64,000 nt of DNA from Poriferisodalis sp965208555 (GCF_965208555.1 NZ_OZ242342.1:2108001-2172000), one strand, 5' to 3'. Counted from the stretch's first letter, positions 43,701 to 53,847 are shown. Numbers and translations: made by a program. Notes: a model not told the origin generated them from the letters alone.

Positions 43701-44219
43701 TCAGTCCCACAGCGGGTCGGGGTCGTCGCCCCGCCCGCTCGGCACCCAGCGGTCGCCCATCGTTGCTCCGACTGGCTCGACCTTGCTCCAGTCGACGCGC
43801 AGGCGGCGTCGAGCGATCTTCCAGCTCCCGCCACGTTCGGTGAAGCGGTCGATGTATCGGCCGTTGAACGTATGCAGCCTGCTGCCGTCTGCGGCTTCTT
43901 CCCAGTGGTAGGCGAGCACGTAGCTCTCGACCGTGGCGACGCGTTCTGCCTCGGAGTCAGCGCTGTCGAATTCGATGGCCGTGTTGCTGATCCGGTGCTG
44001 GGTTGCGGCGAACTTCCGCTTGAGCGTGCCAGGAGCGTGCTGCGCGAATTGCTCGATGCTCATCGGCTCGGCGCCGTAGTCGTGCAGCATTGCGCCCGGG
44101 TGGAACGCTGCCGAGATGAGTTCTGGCCGCAGCCGATCGATGCCCCGGCAGTACGACAGCAGCGCATCGTGAATCTGTTGTCGAGCCGCAGCCTCGGCAC
44201 GGTCAGCCGCTTGTGTCAT
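43701..44219 (-). CDS. SnoaL/NTF2-like protein
   Basis: 172 residues. QQIHDALLSYCRGIDRLRPEL and AAFHPGAMLHDYGAEP are the N-terminal helix and first strand of the SnoaL_4 fold, and FNGRYIDRFTERGGSWKIARR is the C-terminal sheet. The ATG at 44219 overlaps the upstream SDR stop (ATGA). It resembles the NTF2-like genes at 21894 and 35386. Some relatives are beta subunits of ring-hydroxylating oxygenases, and a Rieske alpha gene converges from the other side, but a partnership is only a hypothesis. Confidence 0.82.
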   Translation of the reverse strand: MTQAADRAEAAARQQIHDALLSYCRGIDRLRPELISAAFHPGAMLHDYGAEPMSIEQFAQHAPGTLKRKFAATQHRISNTAIEFDSADSEAERVATVESYVLAYHWEEAADGSRLHTFNGRYIDRFTERGGSWKIARRRLRVDWSKVEPVGATMGDRWVPSGRGDDPDPLWD

Positions 44220-45007
44220 GCCCGTGAACCCCCGTCCACGACGAGCAGATGCCCGTTCACGAAGCAGGCGAGCTCGCTCGCCAGGAAGAGCGCGGCGCGC
44301 GCAATGTGATCTGGATCGCCGGCGGTCCGCAGCGGATTGGCGGCGATCACTGCTTCGATGTCGAGTCCGCTGGCCAGCAGCGCCGCGGTTTCCGTTCGTA
44401 CGCCCGGTGTGTCGATGACGCCTGGAGCGATCGCGTTCACCCGGATGCCCTTCGGACCGAGTTCGTTGGCGAATGCCCGGGTCAGTGCGACCAGGGCTGC
44501 CTTGGAGGCGCTGTAGGCGGAGATGTTCGCCCCGCCGCCGATGGCTGCGATGGAGGCCATGTTGATGATGCAGCCGCCGTCCGGCATTCGCTTGGCGGCC
44601 TCCCGGGCGGTGCTGAACTGAGCCCGGACGTTGACCTCGAGCATCCGGGTGACGAACTCGTCTGTCGCTTCGAGCATCGAGCCCGTCGTGGGGTAGATGC
44701 CGGCGTTGTTCACCAGGATGTCGATGATGTCGGCGGACCCGCCGCCCGCCGCGCACACCATGTCCAAAGCGCCGGCGACGTCACCGGCGTCGGTGATGTC
44801 GCAGTGTGCGAAAGCTGCGCCGAGGTCCGCGGCGGTCGAGGCGGCATCGGGATCGAGGTCGGCGATGGTCACCGTGGCACCGGCTTCGACGAATCGCGCA
44901 GCAACCGCCCGTCCGATTCCCTTTCCCCCACCGGTGACGAGCGCCTGCTGGCCGCTCAGATCGATCAGAGCTTCGAGGGGCCGCGAGCCCAAGCCGTTCT
45001 CGTTCAC
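44216..45007 (-). CDS. short-chain dehydrogenase/reductase (SDR)
   Basis: 263 residues. Cofactor motif TGGGKGIG, ILVNNAGIYPTTG, and the active site Ser in INMASIAA with Tyr-x3-Lys in SAYSASKAAL; RVNAIAPGVIDTPG is the PG motif. It is coupled to the following NTF2-like gene by a four-base overlap, a copy of the arrangement at 35913/35386. A 150-bp gap separates its start from the divergent KstD-like gene and probably holds both promoters. Confidence 0.9.
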   Translation of the reverse strand: MNENGLGSRPLEALIDLSGQQALVTGGGKGIGRAVAARFVEAGATVTIADLDPDAASTAADLGAAFAHCDITDAGDVAGALDMVCAAGGGSADIIDILVNNAGIYPTTGSMLEATDEFVTRMLEVNVRAQFSTAREAAKRMPDGGCIINMASIAAIGGGANISAYSASKAALVALTRAFANELGPKGIRVNAIAPGVIDTPGVRTETAALLASGLDIEAVIAANPLRTAGDPDHIARAALFLASELACFVNGHLLVVDGGSRA

Positions 45008-45157
45008 GGGATGAATCTAGAGGTGCCGATGCCATCGATGTCGATGCTCACCTGACAGCATCGCCACGCACGCGGGTGCATCGGGCGACCCAGTGCGCGA
45101 GCCTTGGCGGGGCGCCAAGCGGCTCCGAACTGCGGGCGGTGAAGGGGGGAGCGGGAG

Positions 45158-46876
45158 ATGTCAGAGAACGTCGAGATCGAAAACCACCTCGGCCCCGACA
45201 CGCAGAGAGCGGACGTCGTCGTGCTCGGCAGCGGCGCGGCCGGGTTGGTCGCTGCCATCGCCGCCGCTGACAGCGGCGCATCGGTCGCGCTGATCGAGAA
45301 GTCGGATCTCATCGGCGGCACCACGTCGATGAGCGGCGGCATCATCTGGATGCCGGTGAACCACCTGCAGGCTCCTGCCGGCATCGCCGACAGCCGCGAA
45401 CAGGCACTGGCCTACCTGGACGCGCTGTCGCTGGGCCAGATTGACTCCGACATGGCAGCCACGCTCGTTGACACCGGGCCGGAGGCACTGCGCCATCTCA
45501 CGGAACGCACGCCGTGCAGCTTCCACTTGATTCCCAGCTACCCCGACTACCACCCCGAGCATCCCGGCGGATTGCCCGGCGGCGGCCGCTCGCTCGACAA
45601 TGCGCTGTTCAGCTACGACGAGCTCGGGGACTGGGCGGGGCGGGTGCGCAATGACCGCGGCGCCCACCCGATCATGCTCACCGAGACGCCATTGGGCGGC
45701 GCCACCGAACTGCCGCCGACCGAAGTGCTCGTCGGGCGAGCGAAGCGAAACGAGTTCGGCATGGGGCTCGGGCTCGTGGGAGCGCTGCTTCGGGGTCTCC
45801 TCGACCGGGGTGTCGAGCCGATGCTCCAAGCTCCGGCTGCACGCCTGATCACGGCGGACGCGGCCGGCGACCCGACCGGTAAGGGCGAACGCGACGCTGA
45901 CACCGCGGTGCGCGTACACGGCGTGGAGCTGGCCGATGGACGCATGATCAGTGCCGGCGCGGTGATCATCGCGACCGGCGGTTTCGAATGGAATCCCGAG
46001 CTCACAGCGGCGTTCCTGCGAGGTCCGATGACGGCGCCCGCTGGCTCTCCGACCAACACCGGCGATGGGCTTGCCATGGCGATGGCCGCCGGTGCCCGTC
46101 TCGGCAACATGTCGAGCGCGTGGTGGGTGCCGGTGGTGCGGGTTCCCGGCGAGGAGAGCTTCGGGCATCCACGGGTGCGACTGATACTGCTGGAGCGAAC
46201 CCGACCGGGGTCGATCATGGTGAACTCCGCCGGCACCAGATTCACCAACGAGGCCGGCAACTACAACGCCATGGGCGGAGCGTTCCACACGTTCGACCCG
46301 GCCGGCTTCACCTACCCGAACCTGCCCTGCTGGCTGGTGTTCGACCACCGGCACAAGCTGAGCTACGACGTCGCCGGCGCGCCGCCGGGGCCGGATGCGC
46401 CCGACTGGATGCACCGCGCTGAGACCCTCGACGAGCTTGCTGCGGCGATCGGGGTTCCGGCGCCGGCGCTGGGGGCGACCGTGGCCCGTTTCAACGCCGA
46501 TGCCGCACAGGGGCGCGATGCCGAGTTCGGCCGCGGCGACAGCGCGTATGACACCTTCAACGGCGATCAGCGCATCGCAGGGGTCGGCGCGACGCTCGGA
46601 CCGCTGGAAACAGCCCCCTACTACGCCGTCGAGATCGAGCTGGGCACGCTGGGCACCAATGGCGGCCCCAAGACCGACACGAGATGCCGAGTGCTGGCGA
46701 CTGCCGGCGGGGTGATCGGCGGGCTGTACGCCGCGGGCAACGCCATGGCCGCACCGACCGGGATGCTGTACGGCGGCGCCGGCGGGACCCTCGGCCCTGC
46801 CATCACGACGGGCTTCATCGCCGGCCGCGATGCTGCTCGCACCGTGACCGCGGGCGGACCTCAGCGCTCGATGTAG
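45158..46876 (+). CDS. FAD-dependent oxidoreductase (3-ketosteroid delta1-dehydrogenase / fumarate reductase-like)
   Basis: 572 residues. FAD-binding motif VVVLGSGAAGLVAAIAAADS (GSGAAG at 24-29) and ALIEKSDLIGGTTSMSGGI, then GAVIIATGGFEWNPEL and a C-terminal AGNAMAAPTGMLYGGAGGT. This organisation is that of KstD and flavocytochrome c relatives, which desaturate ketosteroids or reduce double bonds. KstD activity would fit the hydrophobic-substrate theme, but the catalytic Tyr residues were not verified. GGGGAG lies before the ATG. Its 3' end overlaps the convergent Rieske gene by 16 bp. Confidence 0.85.
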   Translation: MSENVEIENHLGPDTQRADVVVLGSGAAGLVAAIAAADSGASVALIEKSDLIGGTTSMSGGIIWMPVNHLQAPAGIADSREQALAYLDALSLGQIDSDMAATLVDTGPEALRHLTERTPCSFHLIPSYPDYHPEHPGGLPGGGRSLDNALFSYDELGDWAGRVRNDRGAHPIMLTETPLGGATELPPTEVLVGRAKRNEFGMGLGLVGALLRGLLDRGVEPMLQAPAARLITADAAGDPTGKGERDADTAVRVHGVELADGRMISAGAVIIATGGFEWNPELTAAFLRGPMTAPAGSPTNTGDGLAMAMAAGARLGNMSSAWWVPVVRVPGEESFGHPRVRLILLERTRPGSIMVNSAGTRFTNEAGNYNAMGGAFHTFDPAGFTYPNLPCWLVFDHRHKLSYDVAGAPPGPDAPDWMHRAETLDELAAAIGVPAPALGATVARFNADAAQGRDAEFGRGDSAYDTFNGDQRIAGVGATLGPLETAPYYAVEIELGTLGTNGGPKTDTRCRVLATAGGVIGGLYAAGNAMAAPTGMLYGGAGGTLGPAITTGFIAGRDAARTVTAGGPQRSM

Positions 46877-48126
46877 TCGCCCAGCAGGGGCTGCATGCGC
46901 ATGTGGTCGGGGATGCGCTCGGCGCCGATGACCCGATCGAGCTGCTCGTGCAGGTGCCAGATGCGGCGTTCCTGGTAGTTGATGGGAATGCCGCGCAGCG
47001 CCGGCGACTCCATCGACTCCTGCATCGGGGCCATGTTCATCATGTCCTCGTCCATGATCTGGTCGAACCCCGTGCGGCGTTCCTGCCAGTGCGGCGGCAG
47101 ATCGCCCTCGCCCCAGGCGTGAGTGCCGTCGACCGTGGGCGCGTAGTAGATCCAGTCGAGTCGGGTCGTGCGCTTGTCCATCGGCCAGAACAGCAGCAGG
47201 GGGAATCCGATCCGCCCGAACGGGATGATGATGTTCGGGAACAGGCTGAGGGCTGTGCTGGTGCAGTCGACCATGGCAGGGACGCGCTCGGCCGTCGCGA
47301 ACGGGCCCTGGTCCAGAAACTTCCAGTCGTCCCAGCTCTCCATACCCATCCGCTGGCAGTTCTGCTTCGAGTACGGGGTGATCATGCGGCTGTGGCCGTT
47401 CGGGTACAGGCCCATCGCGGCACCGCGGTTGTCGAGCACGGACACGCCCTTGCGGGAGTGGATGTGACGGAAGTGGTACACCTCCAGGAACGCCTCGGCG
47501 GTGACTTTCCAGTTGCAGGGGACGGCCACGCTCTTGCGGTACACCTCGCGCAGCAACTCGCAGTCGAACGGCTCGAAGATCTCCGCGATCGGGCCGATCC
47601 AGTCCGCCAGCGGCGGTGCGCTGAGGTCGCGGTTCACGAAGATGAAGCCGCCGAACACCTCGCAGCTCGCCTGCGGCAGGCACCGGGTGGAGGGGTCCAA
47701 GTCGATGAAGTCGCGCTCGTCCGGCAGCGAGACCAGCGTTCCCCCGTCGATCTCGTAGGTCCACGAGTGGTACTGGCAGCGCAGCCGGCGTGAGCTGCCG
47801 CGGTCATCGCGCACCACCGGCGCACCCCGGTGCTGACACGTGTTGTAGAAGCACCGGATCTGCCCGTCGGTGCCGCGCACGATCAGCAGCGGCACGCCCA
47901 AGTCCTTGAACACGAAGTAGTCGCCGGGCGCTGCGACATCTTCCGCACGCCCGGCGATCACCCACGTGCGCGGCCACATGTGCTCGTTCTCGAGCATGGC
48001 GAAGTCGTCGGTGATGTGCCGCTCGACAGGAATGTCGTGGAACGCGGGGAAGCCATCCGGCGGGCCGGTGCGCTCGAATTCGTAGGACATGTCCGAGCGG
48101 ATGCGGTCGATCAGTGCGGTGTCCAT
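46861..48126 (-). CDS. Rieske non-heme iron oxygenase, alpha subunit
   Basis: 421 residues. Rieske ligands Cys97-x-His99 (TCQHRG) and Cys117-x2-His120 (CQYHSW); iron ligands His218 and His223 in LEVYHFRHIHS. The ATG at 48126 is preferred; a GTG two codons upstream is possible. It lies 37 bp downstream of livF on the same strand and could be read with the transporter genes. Its 3' end overlaps that of the convergent flavoprotein gene by 16 bp. Confidence 0.92.
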   Translation of the reverse strand: MDTALIDRIRSDMSYEFERTGPPDGFPAFHDIPVERHITDDFAMLENEHMWPRTWVIAGRAEDVAAPGDYFVFKDLGVPLLIVRGTDGQIRCFYNTCQHRGAPVVRDDRGSSRRLRCQYHSWTYEIDGGTLVSLPDERDFIDLDPSTRCLPQASCEVFGGFIFVNRDLSAPPLADWIGPIAEIFEPFDCELLREVYRKSVAVPCNWKVTAEAFLEVYHFRHIHSRKGVSVLDNRGAAMGLYPNGHSRMITPYSKQNCQRMGMESWDDWKFLDQGPFATAERVPAMVDCTSTALSLFPNIIIPFGRIGFPLLLFWPMDKRTTRLDWIYYAPTVDGTHAWGEGDLPPHWQERRTGFDQIMDEDMMNMAPMQESMESPALRGIPINYQERRIWHLHEQLDRVIGAERIPDHMRMQPLLGDYIER

Positions 48127-48163
48127 GTGCACGTGCCTCTAGGGGCTGCAGCGACGCCGTGGC

Positions 48164-48945
<782 letters not shown>

Positions 48946-48949
<4 letters not shown>

Positions 48950-49740
48950 TGCGCCTCCCTTGCGTCCTTGGCGCCCGCCTCTTGCAGGTCGGTGGCCGAC
49001 TCGCCGAGGTACGCCCGCACCACCTCAGGATGGACTCTGATCTCGTCGGGTGTGCCGGCGGCGATGATCTTGCCGAAGTCGAGCACGTAGATGTAGTCGC
49101 AGACGTTCAGCACCAGACCCATGTCGTGGTCGATCAGGAAGACCGTGATGTCGTGGGTCAGGAACGAGCGCAGCTGGCTGCCCAGCAGCTGGCTCTCGGA
49201 TGTGTCGAGTCCGGCCGCCGGTTCGTCGAGCAGCACCAGCTTGGGCTCGGACGTCAGTGCCCTGGCCACCCCGACGAGCTTGCGCTGCCCGTGCGACAGG
49301 TCGCCGGGGCTGGCGGCGCGGTGCTCGGTGAGACCGAGCACCTCGAGCGCCCAGTCCACCTGCGGCTCGACCCCGGTCTTGCGCGAAGGCTTGACCAGAT
49401 CGCCCAGGAAGCTGTGCCAGCGGGGCCGCTCACCCGCCACGAGCAGGTTGTCCTCGACGCTCAGATCATCGAAGAGCTCCAAGGACTGGAACGTGCGGGA
49501 CAATCCCGCCTGGGCTCGCTCGTGTGGCTTCATGGCCAGCAGATCCGCTCCGTCGAGAGTTGCGGTGCCGGCGGACGTTGGCACGAAGCCCGTGATCGCG
49601 TCGATGAAGGTGGTTTTGCCGGCGCCGTTCGGCCCGATGAGGCCGACGAAGCTGCCGGGCTCGATGCTGATGCTGACCGCATCGTTGGCGTGCAGGCCCC
49701 CGAAGGTGACCGTCAGGTCGCGAGTCTCCAGCAGGCTCAT
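48946..49740 (-). CDS. livG: branched-chain/amide-type ABC transporter ATP-binding protein LivG
   Basis: 264 residues. Walker A LIGPNGAGKTTFI, signature LSHGQRKLVGVARAL, Walker B LVLLDEPAAGL, and switch VFLIDHDMGLV. The FGGLHANDAVS start and GFVPTSAGTATLDGADL are typical of LivG. The ATG at 49740 overlaps the permease stop by four bases (ATGA), so LivHM, LivG and LivF are translated in a chain. It energises import together with LivF at the cytoplasmic face. Confidence 0.92.
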
Positions 49741-52130
49741 GAGGCGCTGCTTCCTGCGTCACCTGAGACGCCGGCGCCGGCTGCCTGCGCGGGTTCTGCT
49801 GGGGCTGCCTGGGAGGCGGCGACAGGACCCCATGCGGGCGAGTCGGGCGGCGGCACGTAGAACAGCCCGCCGGTGCCGGTCGCGTATCTGATGATGGTGT
49901 GGACGAGCGCCCGCACGTTCAATCCGATCCACACCGCCAGCACCAGCATCCAGCCGTTGAAGTGCTCTTGGCGCGTCCAGACCAGCCATCCCAGCACCAG
50001 GCTGATGGCGATGGTGGGCGCGAGCCGGACCAGGAGGCGCTGCCAGTGGTGCCACCTGGCGTAGCGAATGAAATTGCGCACCACCTGCATCGCCTGCAGG
50101 TTCAGCATCGCGATGCCCTCGCCGTTGGTGATGATCGCGTTCAAGATCAGTCCGAGGGCGCCGACGGCGGTGATGTAGTCCTTGGTGACATCGGGGAAGT
50201 GGTGGCTGATGAAGTACGCGAGGATGCCGCCGGCCGAGATCAACGAGCCGTACACCGAGCCTGACGCCATCGAGATGCCGCCCAGGTAGGCGAATGCCAG
50301 CACGGCGATCCCGACGAAGACGTTGTAGTTCTCGAAAGAGATCGACGACAGCTTGTAGGCCGTCAGGACGCCGCCGACGCCGGCCAGCGCGGCAGCGATG
50401 CCGAAGCCCAGCAGCTTGTTGCGGGCCACGTCGATGCCGGCCGCGGCAGCGGCGCGCTCGTTCGAGCGGATGGCGAGGAAACGCCTGCCGGTGCCGCCGC
50501 GGCGCAGGTTCGTCACCGCCACCGCGCAGAGCGCGATGAGGATGATCGCGAACACCGCGAACTGCCAGCGGTCGGGATTGAACGTCTCGGGGTCTTGAAC
50601 GCCGACGTCTGCGCCGAAGACGCTCGGCCGGGGCACCGGATTGTTCGACTTCGCACCCTCGCCGGACAGGAATTCGTTCTTCAGCACGAATTCCCTGATC
50701 GCGACCACGGCGGTGATGGTGACCACGGCGAGCTGCACGCCGCGGATGCGCAATGCCGGCAGCGCGATGAGCAATCCGGCGGCTACGGCGATGAGCACGC
50801 CTAAGACCATGCCGATCTCGTGCGGCAGCCCCGGGCCGTCGACGGTCACGAACTGGAACTCGGTCTCCTTGGTGCCGTCGGAGACGAGGCGCACCATCAT
50901 GTACGCGGCAACGCCGCCCAGCGCCGTCTGCGCCAAGCTGATCTGGCCGAGGTACCCGGTCAGCACGACCAGCGACAGCATCACCGGTATCGCCACCAGC
51001 GAGGCGGTGAAGGCCACTTCCCACGGGCCGCTGAACAGCCAGACGCCTCCCAAGGCCAGCAGCAGCGGAAGCCCGGCGGTCACGAGCGGGTTGCGCGTCT
51101 TGGGTGCCCGCGGCTGGCCCTTGACGCCGACGGTGCCGCGCTCGGGCAGCTTGTCGCCCCGCAGGAACAGGAACAGCACCACGACGGCAAGCGGGATGAT
51201 CTGCCGCACGGCCTCGGCCCGCAGCAGTTCCGGCCACCACTCCCGATTGGCGATGTTCACGAACCCGGACTGGACCATCCCCAGACCGATGCCGCCCAGC
51301 GTGGCCAGCCACACCGACTTGAGGTTGCCGAGCAGTGCTGCCACCAGTGCCGGGATGACGAACAGCGAGTAGTTGGACGGGGTGAGCGTCGCGATGCCCA
51401 CGAACAGCAGCCCCGCCGCGCCTGCCATCAGCGAGGCCAACAGCCAGTTCAGCAACGCCAGCCGCTGGGGTGAGTAGCCGAGCAGCGTGGCGCCCTTCTC
51501 GTTCTCGTCAGCGGCCCTGGTCGCGAGACCGAAGTGCGTGTAGCGGTAGATCAGCGCCACACCGGCGCCCATGATCAGGGCTGCGACGAGCACCCAGACT
51601 CGATCGACGCCGATGCTGGCGCCTAAGCCGAGAAAATTGTCGAGCGAGCCGGTCGGCAGGAAGCCCTGCTGGGTGCGCAGCGTGCTGCCGAAGTGGAGCT
51701 GCGCAATCGACTGGAACCACAGCATCGCTCCAACCGACCCGATGACTTTCGCCAGCGCCGGCGAATTGCGCAGCGGCCGGAACACCAAGAAGTGCAGCAT
51801 CACGCCGAGCAGCAGGGCCATCGCCATGCCGAAGAAGATCGGCACGGCCTGATCCCAGAAGAAGCCGGCCTCGGAGAACCCGGTGTCGCGGACGTTGATG
51901 CGAACTGGCAGGTTCAGCCAGTGCGTGGGCAGCGGGTCGAACCACGGCAGGTAGATGTCGCCGGTCTGGCGGAGCTCCGACCAGGTGTAGGCCGCGTACA
52001 TCGCGACTGCGCCGTGCGCAAAGTTGATGACGCCCGAGCCCTTGAAGGCAGCCACGATCCCTGAGCCGAGCATGGCGTAGAGGCCGCCGGCGCCGATGCC
52101 GATGATGATGGCAACCAGCAGGTCGCTCAT
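49737..52130 (-). CDS. fused LivH-LivM ABC transporter permease
   Basis: 797 residues containing both permease subunits in one chain. Residues ~1-330 are LivH-like: IGAGGLYAMLGSGIVAAFKG, INFAHGAVAMYAAY, and ATLGGIGLGMVQSGFVNIA. After a short linker (KGQPRAPKTRNPL), residues ~360-700 are LivM-like: LTGYLGQISLAQTALGGVAA, LALPALRIRGVQLAVVT, RFLAIRSNERAAAAAGIDV and LAFAYLGGISMASGSVYG. A further ~100 residues include more hydrophobic segments and a Pro/Ala-rich tail. LivH and LivM are usually separate genes. An inverted repeat lies between it and the binding-protein gene. Confidence 0.9.
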   Translation of the reverse strand: MSDLLVAIIIGIGAGGLYAMLGSGIVAAFKGSGVINFAHGAVAMYAAYTWSELRQTGDIYLPWFDPLPTHWLNLPVRINVRDTGFSEAGFFWDQAVPIFFGMAMALLLGVMLHFLVFRPLRNSPALAKVIGSVGAMLWFQSIAQLHFGSTLRTQQGFLPTGSLDNFLGLGASIGVDRVWVLVAALIMGAGVALIYRYTHFGLATRAADENEKGATLLGYSPQRLALLNWLLASLMAGAAGLLFVGIATLTPSNYSLFVIPALVAALLGNLKSVWLATLGGIGLGMVQSGFVNIANREWWPELLRAEAVRQIIPLAVVVLFLFLRGDKLPERGTVGVKGQPRAPKTRNPLVTAGLPLLLALGGVWLFSGPWEVAFTASLVAIPVMLSLVVLTGYLGQISLAQTALGGVAAYMMVRLVSDGTKETEFQFVTVDGPGLPHEIGMVLGVLIAVAAGLLIALPALRIRGVQLAVVTITAVVAIREFVLKNEFLSGEGAKSNNPVPRPSVFGADVGVQDPETFNPDRWQFAVFAIILIALCAVAVTNLRRGGTGRRFLAIRSNERAAAAAGIDVARNKLLGFGIAAALAGVGGVLTAYKLSSISFENYNVFVGIAVLAFAYLGGISMASGSVYGSLISAGGILAYFISHHFPDVTKDYITAVGALGLILNAIITNGEGIAMLNLQAMQVVRNFIRYARWHHWQRLLVRLAPTIAISLVLGWLVWTRQEHFNGWMLVLAVWIGLNVRALVHTIIRYATGTGGLFYVPPPDSPAWGPVAASQAAPAEPAQAAGAGVSGDAGSSAS

Positions 52131-52188
52131 GACGCTTCACTCATGTGAGTCGCCCCATGTCCACTCGCACCCCTTGGGTTGCACGCGG

Positions 52189-52231
52189 GCAGAGCCCGCC
52201 CGTCGCCATGACGGCGCAGGGCGGGCTCTGC
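52189..52231 (-). promoter_or_regulatory. inter-cistronic hairpin between binding-protein and permease genes
   Basis: 13-bp perfect inverted repeat: arms 52189-52201 (GCAGAGCCCGCCC) and 52219-52231, with a 17-nt centre that can pair further (CGCC/GGCG). It sits in the 120-bp gap between the binding-protein stop and the permease start. It has no T-tract; it could partly terminate transcription or shield the upstream mRNA, giving more binding protein than permease. Confidence 0.65.
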
Positions 52232-52250
52232 ACGGCGTGCCGCGGAGCTG

Positions 52251-53816
52251 CTAGCCGCGCGGCACCTCGGAGGCAACCGCAGACAGCAGGTCACGGACGT
52301 TGATCCACGTGCTCGGGTCGGCCGGGTCGTGGCCCAAGAACTCGTTGGCCACGAACTCCTCGCCGTTCCAGGTGAAGCTCGTGAAGAAGAAGGCGCACAC
52401 TGCGCCCCAGTCGGACACCTTGTTGGCGCAGTCGAGCGGCGTGCCCGCCACACGGTGCTGATTGTCGAGCGAGCCCATGAAGGCCTTCAGCGCCTGGTGA
52501 TCGCTCGGGTCGCCGCCGGTGGCAACGAAATCGCCGACGACTTGATACGCCATCACTGCGGTGTTGAAGCCGAGCCGCATGAAGGTCGACAGCGGCGACT
52601 CAGGATCGCCTGCCACCAGGATTGCCTCGCGCTGGTTGACTTCCCACTGCCAGAACGGGTGGAACTGCGCTAGCAGCGACGCGTTGTCCGGCGCCGGCGG
52701 CCCTTCGAAGCCGAAGTGCTTGCCGGTGGCGGACGCTGCGCCGGTGACGGCGTCGTCCACGCATGAACCCGACGGCCACACCTGGTGGGTGTTGCCCGCA
52801 GCGTCGAGCGCATCGTTGTACTCAGCGCAGTCGGACGCCTGGATGCCGAAGTGCACGGCACCGTTGCTGCCCTCCAGGAAGTTCAGCACTTCCTGCACGT
52901 TGGCATCGTTGTCCGAGGGGTCGCCCGGTGCTTCGGGGAAGCCGCGGAATTCGAGCCCAGCGGTCTGCTCGTAGTACTTGTAGAAGCGCTCCTGGGTGTC
53001 AGCCCAGCATTCTTGGCCCGGCGCATTGTCGGAGTAGATGATGGCGATGCGGTCGTGACCCGCTTCGACCATGGCCTGCGCGGCGCCGGGGAATGCGGTG
53101 ACGCAGGCGCCGCTCATGGCGAGCGATCCGTCCGCGACGAAGTCGGCGACGAAGATCGGCAGCGTGTCGATGACGGGGAACTGGCCGCCCCACACGGGCC
53201 AGAAGATCGGGCTGAAGAAGTCGATGCCCTTCACGATGATGTCGGGGTTGGCAGCGACCGACTCTGCGGCGCAGGCCTGCGCCTCAGCCGGGTCGAGCGT
53301 GTGCGGACACGACTCCAGCGCCAGCGGCCTGCCTGGCACGCCGTTGGCGAGGTCAGCGCCGACGCCGCCGAGCGTGGTGTTGATGAAGTCGATGCCGATC
53401 TCGAGGCCCTCGCGAATCTCGGGGAACGAGCCGCCGGGCGACCCTTCCAAGTTCACCAGGAACAGGGTGATCGGATCGCCCTCGGCTGCTAGCGGGTTGG
53501 CCTCGCCCAGGTGGACCGCTTGCTCCCATTCCTCGGCGCCATTGCCGAAGATGGAGTTGTCGGCGAGCATGCCCGACATGTCGTCGTCGGCCATGTCGTC
53601 ATCGGCCATGTCGGCGCTGTCGTCGGCCATGTCGTCATCGGCCATGTCGGCGCTGTCGTCGGCCATGTCGTCGTCGGCCATGTCGGCGCTGTCGTCCGCA
53701 GCCGCCTCGGTCGTAGCGACCTCCTCGGCCTCTCCATCGTCGCTGCCGCACGCCGCAGCAACAAGCGTGAACGCGAACAACAGCGCAAGCAGCCTTGCGA
53801 GTCTTGAAGTTCTCAC
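52251..53816 (-). CDS. Liv-type ABC transporter substrate-binding lipoprotein
   Basis: 521 residues, periplasmic-binding-protein type I fold. A lipoprotein signal (LLALLFAFTLVAAAC, lipid-bearing Cys23) anchors it outside the membrane. An acidic linker follows, with three copies of DDSADMADDDMA (residues 41-76). The body has ITLFLVNLEGSPGGSFPEIR, GIDFINTTLGGVG and HDRIAIIYSDNAPGQECW. GGGAGGGG lies just before the GTG at 53816, which settles the start; the open frame upstream is the shadow of the nitroreductase gene. It heads the LivHM-LivG-LivF transporter operon. Confidence 0.88.
   Translation of the reverse strand: MRTSRLARLLALLFAFTLVAAACGSDDGEAEEVATTEAAADDSADMADDDMADDSADMADDDMADDSADMADDDMADDDMSGMLADNSIFGNGAEEWEQAVHLGEANPLAAEGDPITLFLVNLEGSPGGSFPEIREGLEIGIDFINTTLGGVGADLANGVPGRPLALESCPHTLDPAEAQACAAESVAANPDIIVKGIDFFSPIFWPVWGGQFPVIDTLPIFVADFVADGSLAMSGACVTAFPGAAQAMVEAGHDRIAIIYSDNAPGQECWADTQERFYKYYEQTAGLEFRGFPEAPGDPSDNDANVQEVLNFLEGSNGAVHFGIQASDCAEYNDALDAAGNTHQVWPSGSCVDDAVTGAASATGKHFGFEGPPAPDNASLLAQFHPFWQWEVNQREAILVAGDPESPLSTFMRLGFNTAVMAYQVVGDFVATGGDPSDHQALKAFMGSLDNQHRVAGTPLDCANKVSDWGAVCAFFFTSFTWNGEEFVANEFLGHDPADPSTWINVRDLLSAVASEVPRG
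53577..53696 (-). repeat. 36-bp tandem repeat encoding an Asp/Met-rich linker
   Basis: Three 36-bp units and a partial fourth encode DDSADMADDDMA x3 and then DDDM, directly after the lipid anchor region of the binding protein. Small synonymous changes distinguish the units, so the array is not brand new. Confidence 0.9.
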
Positions 53817-53847
53817 GTGATCCCCTCCCGGAATTTGTGAAAGCACA

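Noticed and set aside
45161..47764. 867-codon open frame on the - strand
   Set aside because: It lies opposite the KstD-like gene and out of frame with the Rieske gene at 46861. High GC content keeps shadow frames open; its composition (Arg/Gly/Pro-rich) and lack of motifs mark it as non-coding.
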